This document shows positions 18,001-25,644 of a stretch of DNA of 64,000 bases, one piece after another. Positions within the stretch are counted from its first letter, which is position 1, and every line of letters begins with the position of its first letter. The DNA lies in NCBI RefSeq assembly GCF_014352875.1, contig NZ_CP060695.1, positions 1,519,501-1,583,500 on the forward strand. Direction: 5' to 3'. The notes beneath the pieces were generated by a model. It searched no databases. It was not told the origin of the DNA and saw nothing but the letters and a program-made list of their open reading frames with translations. Origin of the DNA: Polaribacter pectinis (GTDB taxonomy: Bacteria; Bacteroidota; Bacteroidia; Flavobacteriales; Flavobacteriaceae). The position numbers and the translations under genes were made by a program.

Positions 18001-20630
18001 CAACTTCAACTGCATTGCAAATCATAAGTACTCCATTAACTTTTAATAACAATCAATACAGAGTTGTATTAAACAGAAATGGAAATAGCTGTAATTTTAT
18101 TTCAAATTCAATAACTTTAACAGTAAACCCTTTACCAATTCCTAAAGAAAATCCAACAGAATTAAAACAATGTGATTCTGACCCAGACAAGCAAACAACT
18201 TTTAATTTAACCCTGGTTGAAGAAAATATTTCTGACAACCCTAAAGATACATTTCAATATTTTGAAACAGAAACAGATGCTATTTCTGGAACCCCAGAAG
18301 TTACAGATAAAACAAGTTATTTTGTTGATACAACTGGAGAAGCTTGGGTTAGAACAATATCAGAATTTGGATGTTTTGCTATTTCAAAAATTAATTTAAC
18401 CGTAAGTTTTACACCTAATGAACCGTATGAAGAAACATTTATTTCTTGTGATGATTTTTTAGATGAAGATGGAAATGATACAACTGCAAATTCTGATACC
18501 GATGGAATAACTAATTTCGATTTCAGCATTGCTCCAAGTCAAATTACAACTGACCCAGATGTAGAAGTAGAATTTTACGAAACTGAAGATGATAGAACAA
18601 AATCTATCAATAAAATTAGAGAAACACAAAACATTTCTCAATATAGAAACAAAAATATACCCAATACAACCGGAAATAGATTTCCTATTTTTTATAAATT
18701 AATTAGCAAATCTAACAACGATTGTGAAGGTTTGGGTAGAATTTATTTACAAGTAAATGCCATTCCATTAGCAAATCCTGTTGCTGATTTAGAACTATGT
18801 GATGATGCCCTTTCTGGAAACACAACAGATGGAGAAAACATCAACATTAACTTAAGAGATAATGTACCAACAATTTTGGGTACAACACAAACTGAAGCAG
18901 ATTATATTGTAACATTTCACACTTCTCAAAACGATGCAGATGATGTTACAACCACAGGAATTACAAACGATACTAACTTTAGAAACACTGCTCAGGCAGG
19001 CTTTACTGCTGGAGATATTAGCGAACAAACTATTTTTGTGCGTGTATTAGATAGAAACGCTAATCCACAATGTAAAAACACAGCTATTTCTTTTAAAATA
19101 ATTGTAAATCCTATTCCAGAGGTTTCTAACACAATTACACCTCTTGCTGTTTGTGATGTGGCAACTCCTACTGATAGTGATCCTAGAAATAGAATTGCAC
19201 AAAGCATAGATTTAACTTCTAAAAACATTGAAATCTTAAACGGAAGAACAAATCATAGAGTTGCTTATTATGCTACTCAACAACATGCTGTAGATGGAAC
19301 TCCTGAAATTACAAATCCTAGTAATTTTCAAAACAATCCTTCGCAAACTGCTTTTCCTTCTGATTTTAATACAGATGATCCAGGAATACAAACCATTTTC
19401 TTTGCGGTTATAGATCAAGGTGGTAACATGTGTAGATCTGTCTTTTCTACTTATCAATTATTGATTTATCCTGAACCTAATATCCCTATTAATATCTCTG
19501 ACTATACAGATTGTGACAACACAACTGACACAGAAATGGATGATACCAATGGTAGAAATGGAGATATTTCATTAAAAAATAAAATACCAGAAATTCTTGC
19601 AAACTATCAACCTGCAGAATTCCCTGATTTCGATGTTACTTTTTACACCTCTTTAGCTGAAGCTGAATCTGGTGATAAAACATTAGCTTTAGACGAAGAT
19701 AAATTTGAAAACTCCATAAACAATCAAACCATTTATGTACGTGTAGAAAACACAAAAAACACACCTGTTGTTTGTGTGCACACTCGTTTATCATTCAAAA
19801 TAAATATTATTCCTTTACCTGAATTTACGGTAACTGGAGAAGACCCAGACAATCCTCAAATTCTTTGTTTAAACTACACAACACCTCATATTTTAGAAGC
19901 TGAAAACCCTGCAAGTGGTTATGATTATGAATGGACAGATAAAAACGGAACTGTTTTAGGAACTGACCAAACTCAAATTGTAGATAAAGGCGGAGAATAC
20001 ACTGTAAAAGCCACAAATACTACAACTACTTGTAGTAGAAGCAGAACTATCTATGTAAAAGAATCGGAAAAAGCGACTTTGTTAGAAGAATATGTAACTA
20101 TTATTGACGAATCTAACAATATTGGTTCTCAAGATAATATTTCAATTTTTATTGATACTATAAAAAATTCTTTAGGGAAAGGAGATTATCAATTTGCCAT
20201 TAGAAATGATGATAATGGAGAGAGAATTCCGTTTGCTGGTTTTCAAGACGAACCCTTATTTGAAAATCTAGAAGGTGGTGTTTACACAATTATTGTAAAT
20301 GATAAAAATGGTTGTATAGCTGATGAAACTCTTCAGATTTCTGTAATTCAATTTCCAAAATTCTTTACTCCAAATGGTGATGGAAAAAATGATACTTGGG
20401 TAGTAAAAGGTGCTAATAAAGATTTTTACCCGAATGCGAGTATTAATATCTTTGATAGATATGGAAAATTAGTGGCACAAATTCCTATAGACAGTCAAGG
20501 TTGGAACGGAACTTATAATGGAAAAGTACTTTCTTCTGATGATTATTGGTATAATGTACAGCTAATTCCTGCAGACCCTACAAAACAACAAGTACTTAAA
20601 AAAGGACATTTCTCACTGTTGAGGAAATAG
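15078..20630 (+). CDS. Giant secreted T9SS type B cargo protein with IgGFc-binding-like and TSP3 regions
   Basis: An 1850-residue cell-surface or secreted protein. A signal peptide (to about residue 25, ending in INAQ) leads into a region like the IgGFc-binding domain (about 130-450; VTSDKEIVVNIGSANG, GRDYGIDQIVD, SKPVFAYQGIG). Thrombospondin type-3 calcium repeats follow at about 541-565, 755-815 and 854-890 (DSDNDGIEDMFDLDADNDG). Five modules of roughly 95-120 residues, each opening with a Cys-Asp pair, start near 1027, 1121, 1238, 1356 and 1476. The C-terminal 95 residues form the gliding-motility-type sorting domain (FTPNGDGKNDTW, INIFDRYGKLV, WNGTYNGK), which directs export by the type IX system and surface attachment. 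It is a single-gene unit ending in a strong terminator. It is likely an adhesin; the ligand is unknown. Confidence 0.87.
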   Translation: MLKNNFSFFLLFLFGLLSFQHINAQLSKKHFIPPLTYAETGNANPEDQFFYISTPSNQNVSFRIKQVGFPTNDITGVVSSTSPQEIAIGNGDSQLFVDSRQTSVVFTDKGYIIEAEDVIYVSIRVSAGGGAQAGALISKGSSALGKTFRAGMFTNENPQTNYLNFISVMASENNTVVNFDDLPAGISIKNYSGALPISNIILNEGESYVVATNAADNTINRDALIGTLVTSDKEIVVNIGSANGSFHNGGGRDYGIDQIVDVSKIGSEYIFVKGDGSDGWENALIVAHEDNTTININGNGVTSTINAGEYFVIEGDNFNANGNMHVQTSKPVFAYQGIGANTSEANQGLFFVPPLSCENRGKVDNIPNIESIGTTTFTGGITIVTNKGATVNINSQPIANFSTSGPFDVDGNANYVTYKVTNLTGNISIESSEELYCAYFNQNGAATSGSFYSGFPSAPEINFDATVSALGNCIPNVTLKAANTDLFDTFEWFYDDETGGGFIATGVTAPTLKPTQPGKYKLKATIICTMSDFESIEVPVSICPDDYDGDTIIDNLDDDIDNDGILNCDESIGNANINITDINNPSITFQDNSTNSTIISSSFSQNSSGTANTFSGQPDGNFVSTLNAENISNLKYELNFTQNINFELTQASGANHTIVNGEFFIVKIGPNNKNITLLDPDNNLLVDTNFDGIFESGITTISASEIHFTFNPSPTGTTPFKFVANQVNNITFEHKSNSISATSIFNGNLLLTCFSRDSDNDGIEDMFDLDADNDGIPDAIETANDTDNDGVLNYLDLDADNDGIYDSTEAGHNLDTNFDGIVDNANTLIGANGLADNLETTPDNKTLSINYIITDTDADNNFNFLELDADNDNCNDVIEAGFTDENDDGILGNIPLQVDTNGKVINTVNGYTNPNANYTTSAPIVINTPFNDFTFCENSTSNITIDSNADGFQWQVSTDTTTWNNVNNNSVYNGATSTALQIISTPLTFNNNQYRVVLNRNGNSCNFISNSITLTVNPLPIPKENPTELKQCDSDPDKQTTFNLTLVEENISDNPKDTFQYFETETDAISGTPEVTDKTSYFVDTTGEAWVRTISEFGCFAISKINLTVSFTPNEPYEETFISCDDFLDEDGNDTTANSDTDGITNFDFSIAPSQITTDPDVEVEFYETEDDRTKSINKIRETQNISQYRNKNIPNTTGNRFPIFYKLISKSNNDCEGLGRIYLQVNAIPLANPVADLELCDDALSGNTTDGENININLRDNVPTILGTTQTEADYIVTFHTSQNDADDVTTTGITNDTNFRNTAQAGFTAGDISEQTIFVRVLDRNANPQCKNTAISFKIIVNPIPEVSNTITPLAVCDVATPTDSDPRNRIAQSIDLTSKNIEILNGRTNHRVAYYATQQHAVDGTPEITNPSNFQNNPSQTAFPSDFNTDDPGIQTIFFAVIDQGGNMCRSVFSTYQLLIYPEPNIPINISDYTDCDNTTDTEMDDTNGRNGDISLKNKIPEILANYQPAEFPDFDVTFYTSLAEAESGDKTLALDEDKFENSINNQTIYVRVENTKNTPVVCVHTRLSFKINIIPLPEFTVTGEDPDNPQILCLNYTTPHILEAENPASGYDYEWTDKNGTVLGTDQTQIVDKGGEYTVKATNTTTTCSRSRTIYVKESEKATLLEEYVTIIDESNNIGSQDNISIFIDTIKNSLGKGDYQFAIRNDDNGERIPFAGFQDEPLFENLEGGVYTIIVNDKNGCIADETLQISVIQFPKFFTPNGDGKNDTWVVKGANKDFYPNASINIFDRYGKLVAQIPIDSQGWNGTYNGKVLSSDDYWYNVQLIPADPTKQQVLKKGHFSLLRK

Positions 20631-20667
20631 AAAAAAATCTCTTTGAAATTTTCAAAGAGATTTTTTT
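20631..20667. terminator. Bidirectional terminator between the T9SS protein and aceA
   Basis: An A-run, TCTCTTTGAAA, a single T, then TTTCAAAGAGA and a T-run form a long perfect hairpin with A-tract/T-tract on both sides. It serves the two convergent genes. Confidence 0.85.
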
Positions 20668-20678
20668 TGATTGAAATT

Positions 20679-22310
20679 TTAAGCAACTTTTCCTATATTT
20701 CCTCTAACAGTTACTGTTGTTTCTTTAACTTCGAATTGATTAGAAGTATTTTTTGCTCCATCAGCTTTCAAAGCTTTGTCACCAGCAAAGAATGTTTTAT
20801 GATCATCACCAAGATTAGAACCTGCCATTCTTTGGTGTTTTACACATGAAACTCCTTTTCTAATTTCTTGTCTTTGAACACCTTTTACATACGCCAACAT
20901 TCCTTCATCCCCAAAATAACCTTCAGTTAAATCATTCATATGTAATGCTGTTGTATGGTAAGTTGGCAACGTAATTAAGTGGTGAAAAATACCAGCTTCT
21001 CTTGCCCCATCTTTTTGAAAAGTTTTAATTTTTCTATCTGCTCTATGACACAATTCAGAACCATCATATTGTGCATCCATTAAATTGTTTCTATCATAAG
21101 CAGTCATGTTTTCACCTTCTGCAAGCATATCATCATACGCTTGATGACGGAAATTTAATGTCCAATTAAAAGATGGAGAATTGTTATAAACCAATTTTGC
21201 ATTTGGTATAATTTCTTTTACTCGATTTACCATGTGAGCAATTTGTTTCACATTTGGTGTTGGAGTTTCAATCCATAATAAATCTGCACCATTTTGTAAA
21301 CTTGTAACACAATCTAACACAACTCTATCTATATTAGAACCTTCTTTAAATTTGTACAAACCGTTTGGCAATCTTACTGGACGAACTAATTTACCATCTC
21401 TTTTTAATAAAACATCATCTTGTTTTGCATCATCAACTGCAATTTCTTCAGCTTCAACAAAAGCTAAATATTGCGAAGCTAAATCTCCAGTTTCTTGACT
21501 TACTGGTAATTTTTGCGTTAAACCTGCTCCTTCAGAATCTGTTCTTGCTACAATAATTCCATCTTCTACTCCTAATTCTAAAAACGCATATCTAATAGCA
21601 TTTAATTTTGCTATAAAATCTTCATGAGGAACTGTAACTTTTCCATCTTGATGACCACATTGTTTTGCATCAGAAACCTGATTTTCAATCTGAATTGCAC
21701 AAGCTCCAGCTTCAATCATTTTTTTAGTTAGTAAATAAGTTGCTTCTTCATTTCCAAAACCAGCATCAATATCTGCAATAATTGGCACAATATGAGTTTC
21801 AAAATTATCTATTTGATCCTGTACATCTTCACCATTTTCTAATCTCCTGAATAAATCGTTCAATTCTATTGCATCTGCTTGTCGTAAGAAATCATAAATT
21901 TCTGCAATTAAACTAGGTACAGCAGTTTTTTCATGCATAGATTGATCTGGTAATGGCCCAAATTCCGAACGCAAAGCTGCAACCATCCAACCAGAAAGAT
22001 ACAAGTAACTTTTATTAGTTGTTTTATGATGTTTTTTAACAGCAATCATTTTTTGTTGTGCCACAAAACCATGCCAACAACCTAAAGATTGTGTATAATT
22101 AGACGAATCCGCATCATATTCTGCCATATCTTTTCTCATAATAGCAGCTGTGTATTTAGCAATATCTAAACCTGTTTTAAAACGATTTTGAGTTACCATT
22201 CTTGCAGCACTTTCTGGATTTATTGCATTCCAAGAGTTGCCATATTTTGCTTTTAAATTTCTTACAGTTTCTAATGCTGAACTATAATTACTTTGTGCTA
22301 AATTTTTCAT
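20679..22310 (-). CDS. aceA: Isocitrate lyase (long form)
   Basis: Cleaves isocitrate to glyoxylate and succinate, the first step of the glyoxylate shunt for growth on acetate or fatty acids. At 543 residues it is about 100 longer than the E. coli enzyme, as in the long ICL subgroup. Visible family blocks are ADIDAGFGNEEATYLL (Mg2+ and substrate binding), the catalytic loop DAKQCGHQDGK with the nucleophilic Cys near residue 216, and YNNSPSFNWTLNF. The classical loop signature is K-[KR]-C-G-H; here the second position is Gln. It follows aceB by 85 bases that hold a stem-loop, so it is probably an operon aceB-aceA. Control by the divergent RamB-like regulator upstream of aceB is likely. Confidence 0.95.
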   Translation of the reverse strand: MKNLAQSNYSSALETVRNLKAKYGNSWNAINPESAARMVTQNRFKTGLDIAKYTAAIMRKDMAEYDADSSNYTQSLGCWHGFVAQQKMIAVKKHHKTTNKSYLYLSGWMVAALRSEFGPLPDQSMHEKTAVPSLIAEIYDFLRQADAIELNDLFRRLENGEDVQDQIDNFETHIVPIIADIDAGFGNEEATYLLTKKMIEAGACAIQIENQVSDAKQCGHQDGKVTVPHEDFIAKLNAIRYAFLELGVEDGIIVARTDSEGAGLTQKLPVSQETGDLASQYLAFVEAEEIAVDDAKQDDVLLKRDGKLVRPVRLPNGLYKFKEGSNIDRVVLDCVTSLQNGADLLWIETPTPNVKQIAHMVNRVKEIIPNAKLVYNNSPSFNWTLNFRHQAYDDMLAEGENMTAYDRNNLMDAQYDGSELCHRADRKIKTFQKDGAREAGIFHHLITLPTYHTTALHMNDLTEGYFGDEGMLAYVKGVQRQEIRKGVSCVKHQRMAGSNLGDDHKTFFAGDKALKADGAKNTSNQFEVKETTVTVRGNIGKVA

Positions 22311-22358
22311 AATTTTGCTTTTTAATTATTAAGGTTTTTTGTGAATTTTGATAATTAC

Positions 22359-22389
22359 GTCTCGCAATCTATTGCCGTAGTTGCGAGAC
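22359..22389 (-). other. Stem-loop in the aceB-aceA intercistronic gap
   Basis: GTCTCGCAA (22359-22367) and TTGCGAGAC (22381-22389) form a 9-bp perfect, GC-containing stem with a 13-base loop. No T-run follows on the minus strand, so it is not a standard terminator for aceB. It may set mRNA processing or the relative expression of aceA. Confidence 0.55.
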
Positions 22390-22395
22390 ACTTTT

Positions 22396-23991
22396 TTATA
22401 TGTATTTATATGCTTCCAGAGTTAAAAACTCTTGATAATCTTCCGTTAAAACAAGCTGGTCAAATAACTGTATCGCTTTCTCGAATTGACCAGAATTGAA
22501 TCTATTTTCACCAACATAATTTTTAATTTTTTCAATCTCTTGATGTTTGAATTTTTCATAAGTTTCTATATTAAAAGTTTCACCATTATTTATTGTAATT
22601 CCATTTTGAAGCCACAACCAAACTTGCGTTCTAGATATTTCTGCTGTTGCTGCATCTTCCATTAAATTATACAAAGCAGCTGCTCCATTTCCTTGCAACC
22701 AACTTTCTATGTACAAAATACCAACGTTTATATTTTTCCTAATTCCATCTTCAGTAATCGTTCCTTTTGGCATTTCTACTAAATCAGTTTCAGTAACATT
22801 TACATCAAATCTTTTTACATGAATTTGATTTTTAGTTAACATATTTTCATTAAAAACATCCATTGCTACTTTTACCAATCCTGGATGCGCAACCCAAGTT
22901 CCATCATGTCCATTTTTTACTTCTTGTTCTTTATCTGAAAATACTTTTGCAAATGCTAAATCATTTGCTTTTTCATCATTTTTAATCGGAATTTGAGCAG
23001 CCATTCCTCCCATTGCATGCACATTTCTTTTATGACAACTCTGTATTACTTTTAAAGAATATGCTTTCATAAAAGGAGAACTCATAGTAACCTGATCTCT
23101 ATTTGGCACCATAAAATTAGCATGGTTTTTAAACTTTTTGATGTAAGAGAAAATATAATCCCAACGTCCACAGTTTAAACCTGCCATGTGATCTTTTAAT
23201 TCATAAATAATTTCATCTAACTGAAAACTTGCTGTAATTGTTTCTACCAAAACAGTCGCTTTTATACTCTTTTGCGGAATTGACAAATAGTTTTGTGCAA
23301 ATACAAAAACATCATTCCATAAACGCGCTTCTAAATAGTGCTCTAATTTTGGTAAATAGAAATAGGTTGAAGAATTATTTTCTTGTAATGTTTTAATATT
23401 ATGAAAAAAATAAAGCCCAAAATCAACCAAAGAACCAGACATTTCTTGCTCATCTACTACAAAATGCTTTTCATTTAAATGCCAACCTCTTGGACGAACC
23501 AACAATGTAGCAGTTTCATTATTTAATGTATACGTTTTATCTTTTTTCTCATTATAAAATGAAATTGTCTTATTATTTGCATCACGTAAATTAATCTGAC
23601 CTTCTAAATTATTTGCAATATTTGGTGAATTACTATCTTCAAAATCTGCCATGAAAGTTTTTGCTCCAGAATTCAAGGCATTAATTACCATTTTTCTATC
23701 AACAGGACCTGTAATTTCAACTCTTCTATCTAATAAGTCTTGTGGAATTTCAGCACAGACCCAATCAGATTCTCTAATGTTTTTTGTTTCTTCTGGAAAA
23801 GAAGGATAATTCCCAGCATCAAAATAAGCTTGCTCTATTTCTCTATCCGCAAGTAATTTTAATCTTCTTTCATTAAACTTATCATGCAATTCTAACAAAA
23901 AAAGCTTTGCCTCATCCGTTAAAATCTCTTGATACTCATCAATTTTAAATCCCTTAAAATCAATTCCTTTTGTAATAATACTTTCCTGCAT
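22396..23991 (-). CDS. aceB: Malate synthase A
   Basis: Condenses glyoxylate with acetyl-CoA to malate, the second step of the glyoxylate shunt. The 531-residue length is typical for the A form. Family blocks are visible: ITGPVDRKMVINALNSGAKTFMADFEDSNSP, in which the first Arg and the FEDS Glu/Asp belong to the active site; LLVRPRGWHLNEKH; the CGRWDYIFS block; and HGMGGMAA-like HAMGGMAAQIP. The C-terminal region has the expected EISRTQVWLW block. It is the first gene of the aceB-aceA pair. A promoter of the form TTG-N20-TATCATTG lies directly before it, next to a palindrome shared with the divergent regulator. Confidence 0.95.
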   Translation of the reverse strand: MQESIITKGIDFKGFKIDEYQEILTDEAKLFLLELHDKFNERRLKLLADREIEQAYFDAGNYPSFPEETKNIRESDWVCAEIPQDLLDRRVEITGPVDRKMVINALNSGAKTFMADFEDSNSPNIANNLEGQINLRDANNKTISFYNEKKDKTYTLNNETATLLVRPRGWHLNEKHFVVDEQEMSGSLVDFGLYFFHNIKTLQENNSSTYFYLPKLEHYLEARLWNDVFVFAQNYLSIPQKSIKATVLVETITASFQLDEIIYELKDHMAGLNCGRWDYIFSYIKKFKNHANFMVPNRDQVTMSSPFMKAYSLKVIQSCHKRNVHAMGGMAAQIPIKNDEKANDLAFAKVFSDKEQEVKNGHDGTWVAHPGLVKVAMDVFNENMLTKNQIHVKRFDVNVTETDLVEMPKGTITEDGIRKNINVGILYIESWLQGNGAAALYNLMEDAATAEISRTQVWLWLQNGITINNGETFNIETYEKFKHQEIEKIKNYVGENRFNSGQFEKAIQLFDQLVLTEDYQEFLTLEAYKYI

Positions 23992-24018
23992 AATTAGATT
24001 ATTTTAATTTCTACTCTG

Positions 24019-24114
24019 CAATGATAAAAATAATTTTTGAACCCCACAAGCGAACGTTCGCTAAATTTATAAAAAACTTTTTTATTACAAGTTCGCTAAA
24101 TATTCTTATCTTTG
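24019..24114. promoter_or_regulatory. Divergent promoters and operator of aceBA and its putative regulator
   Basis: Minus-strand promoter for aceB: -33 TTG (complement of 24047-24049), 20-base spacer, -7 TATCATTG (complement of 24019-24026, one mismatch). Plus-strand -7 for the regulator: TATCTTTG at 24107-24114. A perfect palindrome AGCGAACGTTCGCT lies at 24049-24062, touching the aceB -33. Its half-site with flank, GTTCGCTAAAT, is repeated directly at 24091-24101, inside the regulator promoter. Binding at both places would control both genes. Confidence 0.65.
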
Positions 24115-24119
24115 ATTTT

Positions 24120-25604
24120 ATGATGATAGAAGACGAATACATTCGCTTAATTTTCGGGTTAAAACTTAAGCAAATAAGAACAGAAAGAAACCTTTCTCTT
24201 TTCGGGTTAGCCAAATTAACTGGTTTATCTAAATCGTATTTAAACGAAATTGAAAAAGGAAAAAAATATCCAAAAACTGATAAAATTCTTATTTTATCAG
24301 AAAAATTAGAAACTCCTTACGATCATTTAGTTTCTTTAAAATTGGACAAAAACCTTGCTCCTATTGGAGAAATTTTACAATCAAAAATTTTAAAAGAGAT
24401 TCCTTTAGAGCTTTTTGGTATAAAAGAAAACAACTTAATAGATATTGTGGCAAACGCTCCTGCAAAAGTGAATGCATTTATTAGCACAATTATTAAAATT
24501 GCACAGAACTACAATTTAACAAGAGAAAGTTTCTTTTTAGCTTCTTTACGTTCTTACCAAGAAGCGCACAGTAATTATTTTGATGATATAGAAAATGATG
24601 TAGAAAAATTTGCTGAATCATATCATTTAGATTTATCAAAAAAAATTGATTCTAATGATCTTGAAGAAATTTTAATAGAAGAATTTGGCTACACAATTAA
24701 CAGTGATGAGCTTTCTAAACATGATAATCTTGGTGAATTAAGAAATATATTTATCGCAAAAAATAAAACTTTATTAATTGATAAGAATATTTCTGAAGCT
24801 CAAAAAATATTCATTTACGCTAAAGAATTAGCTTATAATTTTCTTACTTTAAATGACAGACTTTTTACTTTTCCTTGGATAAAATTCGAAAGTTTCGACC
24901 AAGTTTTAAATAACTTTATTGCCTCTTATTTTGCAGGCGCTTTAATTATTCCAAGAAAATCAATTACTGAAAAACTCAACAACTTTTTTGCTTTAGAAGA
25001 ATGGAATCCTTCTGAATTAGAAAAAATAATGAATCATTTTAATTGTTCTCAAGAAACATTTTATCAACGTTTAACAAACATTCTACCAAAATATTTTAAT
25101 ATTAAAAACTTATTTTTCTTACGATTTACTCATAAAGTAAACTCGCCAGAATTTAGGTTAAATAAAGAATTGCACATTACACAACAGCAAGCGCCACATG
25201 CAAATAGAAATAATGAGCATTATTGCAGACGTTGGATATCACTAAAAACGATTCAAGATTTAGAAAATAATTCTAAAACAAAATCGACTTTTGGCGCACA
25301 AATATCTTCTTATGTAAATCAGAAAAATGAATATTTGGTATTATCATCAGCAACAAAAGATCCTTTTAAAAAAGACATTAACAGAAGTGTAAGTATTGGG
25401 TTGTTGTTATCATCACATTTAAAAAAGAAACTCAACTTTTTTGATGAAAACACTTTTCCAAAGAAATTGGTTGGCGTAACTTGTGAAACTTGCGCTGTAA
25501 AAGATTGTAGTGAAAGAGTTGCAGAACCTTCACGATTAGAAAAACAAGAAAAATATAAAGAAATAGCAAATACTGTAGAGAAAATCATAAACTCTTTCAG
25601 CTAA
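24120..25604 (+). CDS. XRE-family regulator with ImmA/IrrE-like and C-terminal DUF2083-type region (RamB/ScfR-like)
   Basis: Probably controls the adjacent glyoxylate shunt genes, as RamB does for aceA/aceB in Corynebacterium. The start is taken at one of the tandem ATGs at 24120/24123; an earlier frame extension has no ATG within the promoter that fits. An N-terminal helix-turn-helix (LKQIRTERNLSLFGLAKL, GLSKSYLNEIEKGKKYP) is followed by an ImmA/IrrE-like middle region in which the zinc motif HExxH is replaced (YAKELAYNFL), so no protease activity is expected. The C-terminal region ends with the family cysteine cluster GVTCETCAVKDCSERVAEP. About 494 residues is normal for the group. These regulators respond to short-chain acyl-CoA or acetate status. 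The -7 element ends five bases before the ATG, implying a leaderless or nearly leaderless mRNA. Confidence 0.82.
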   Translation: MMIEDEYIRLIFGLKLKQIRTERNLSLFGLAKLTGLSKSYLNEIEKGKKYPKTDKILILSEKLETPYDHLVSLKLDKNLAPIGEILQSKILKEIPLELFGIKENNLIDIVANAPAKVNAFISTIIKIAQNYNLTRESFFLASLRSYQEAHSNYFDDIENDVEKFAESYHLDLSKKIDSNDLEEILIEEFGYTINSDELSKHDNLGELRNIFIAKNKTLLIDKNISEAQKIFIYAKELAYNFLTLNDRLFTFPWIKFESFDQVLNNFIASYFAGALIIPRKSITEKLNNFFALEEWNPSELEKIMNHFNCSQETFYQRLTNILPKYFNIKNLFFLRFTHKVNSPEFRLNKELHITQQQAPHANRNNEHYCRRWISLKTIQDLENNSKTKSTFGAQISSYVNQKNEYLVLSSATKDPFKKDINRSVSIGLLLSSHLKKKLNFFDENTFPKKLVGVTCETCAVKDCSERVAEPSRLEKQEKYKEIANTVEKIINSFS

Positions 25605-25644
25605 AAAATTCTTATTTTAGCAACAGATAAAAACAAACATTTTT

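Noticed and set aside
17252..19457. Minus-strand open frames within the giant T9SS gene
   Set aside because: They are antisense shadows of a protein with clear domains; no start signals or family resemblance.
24120..25604. Phage-type or toxin-antitoxin XRE/ImmA repressor-protease
   Set aside because: The HExxH zinc motif is absent, the C-terminal cysteine cluster fits RamB/ScfR regulators, and it faces aceB, not phage or toxin genes.
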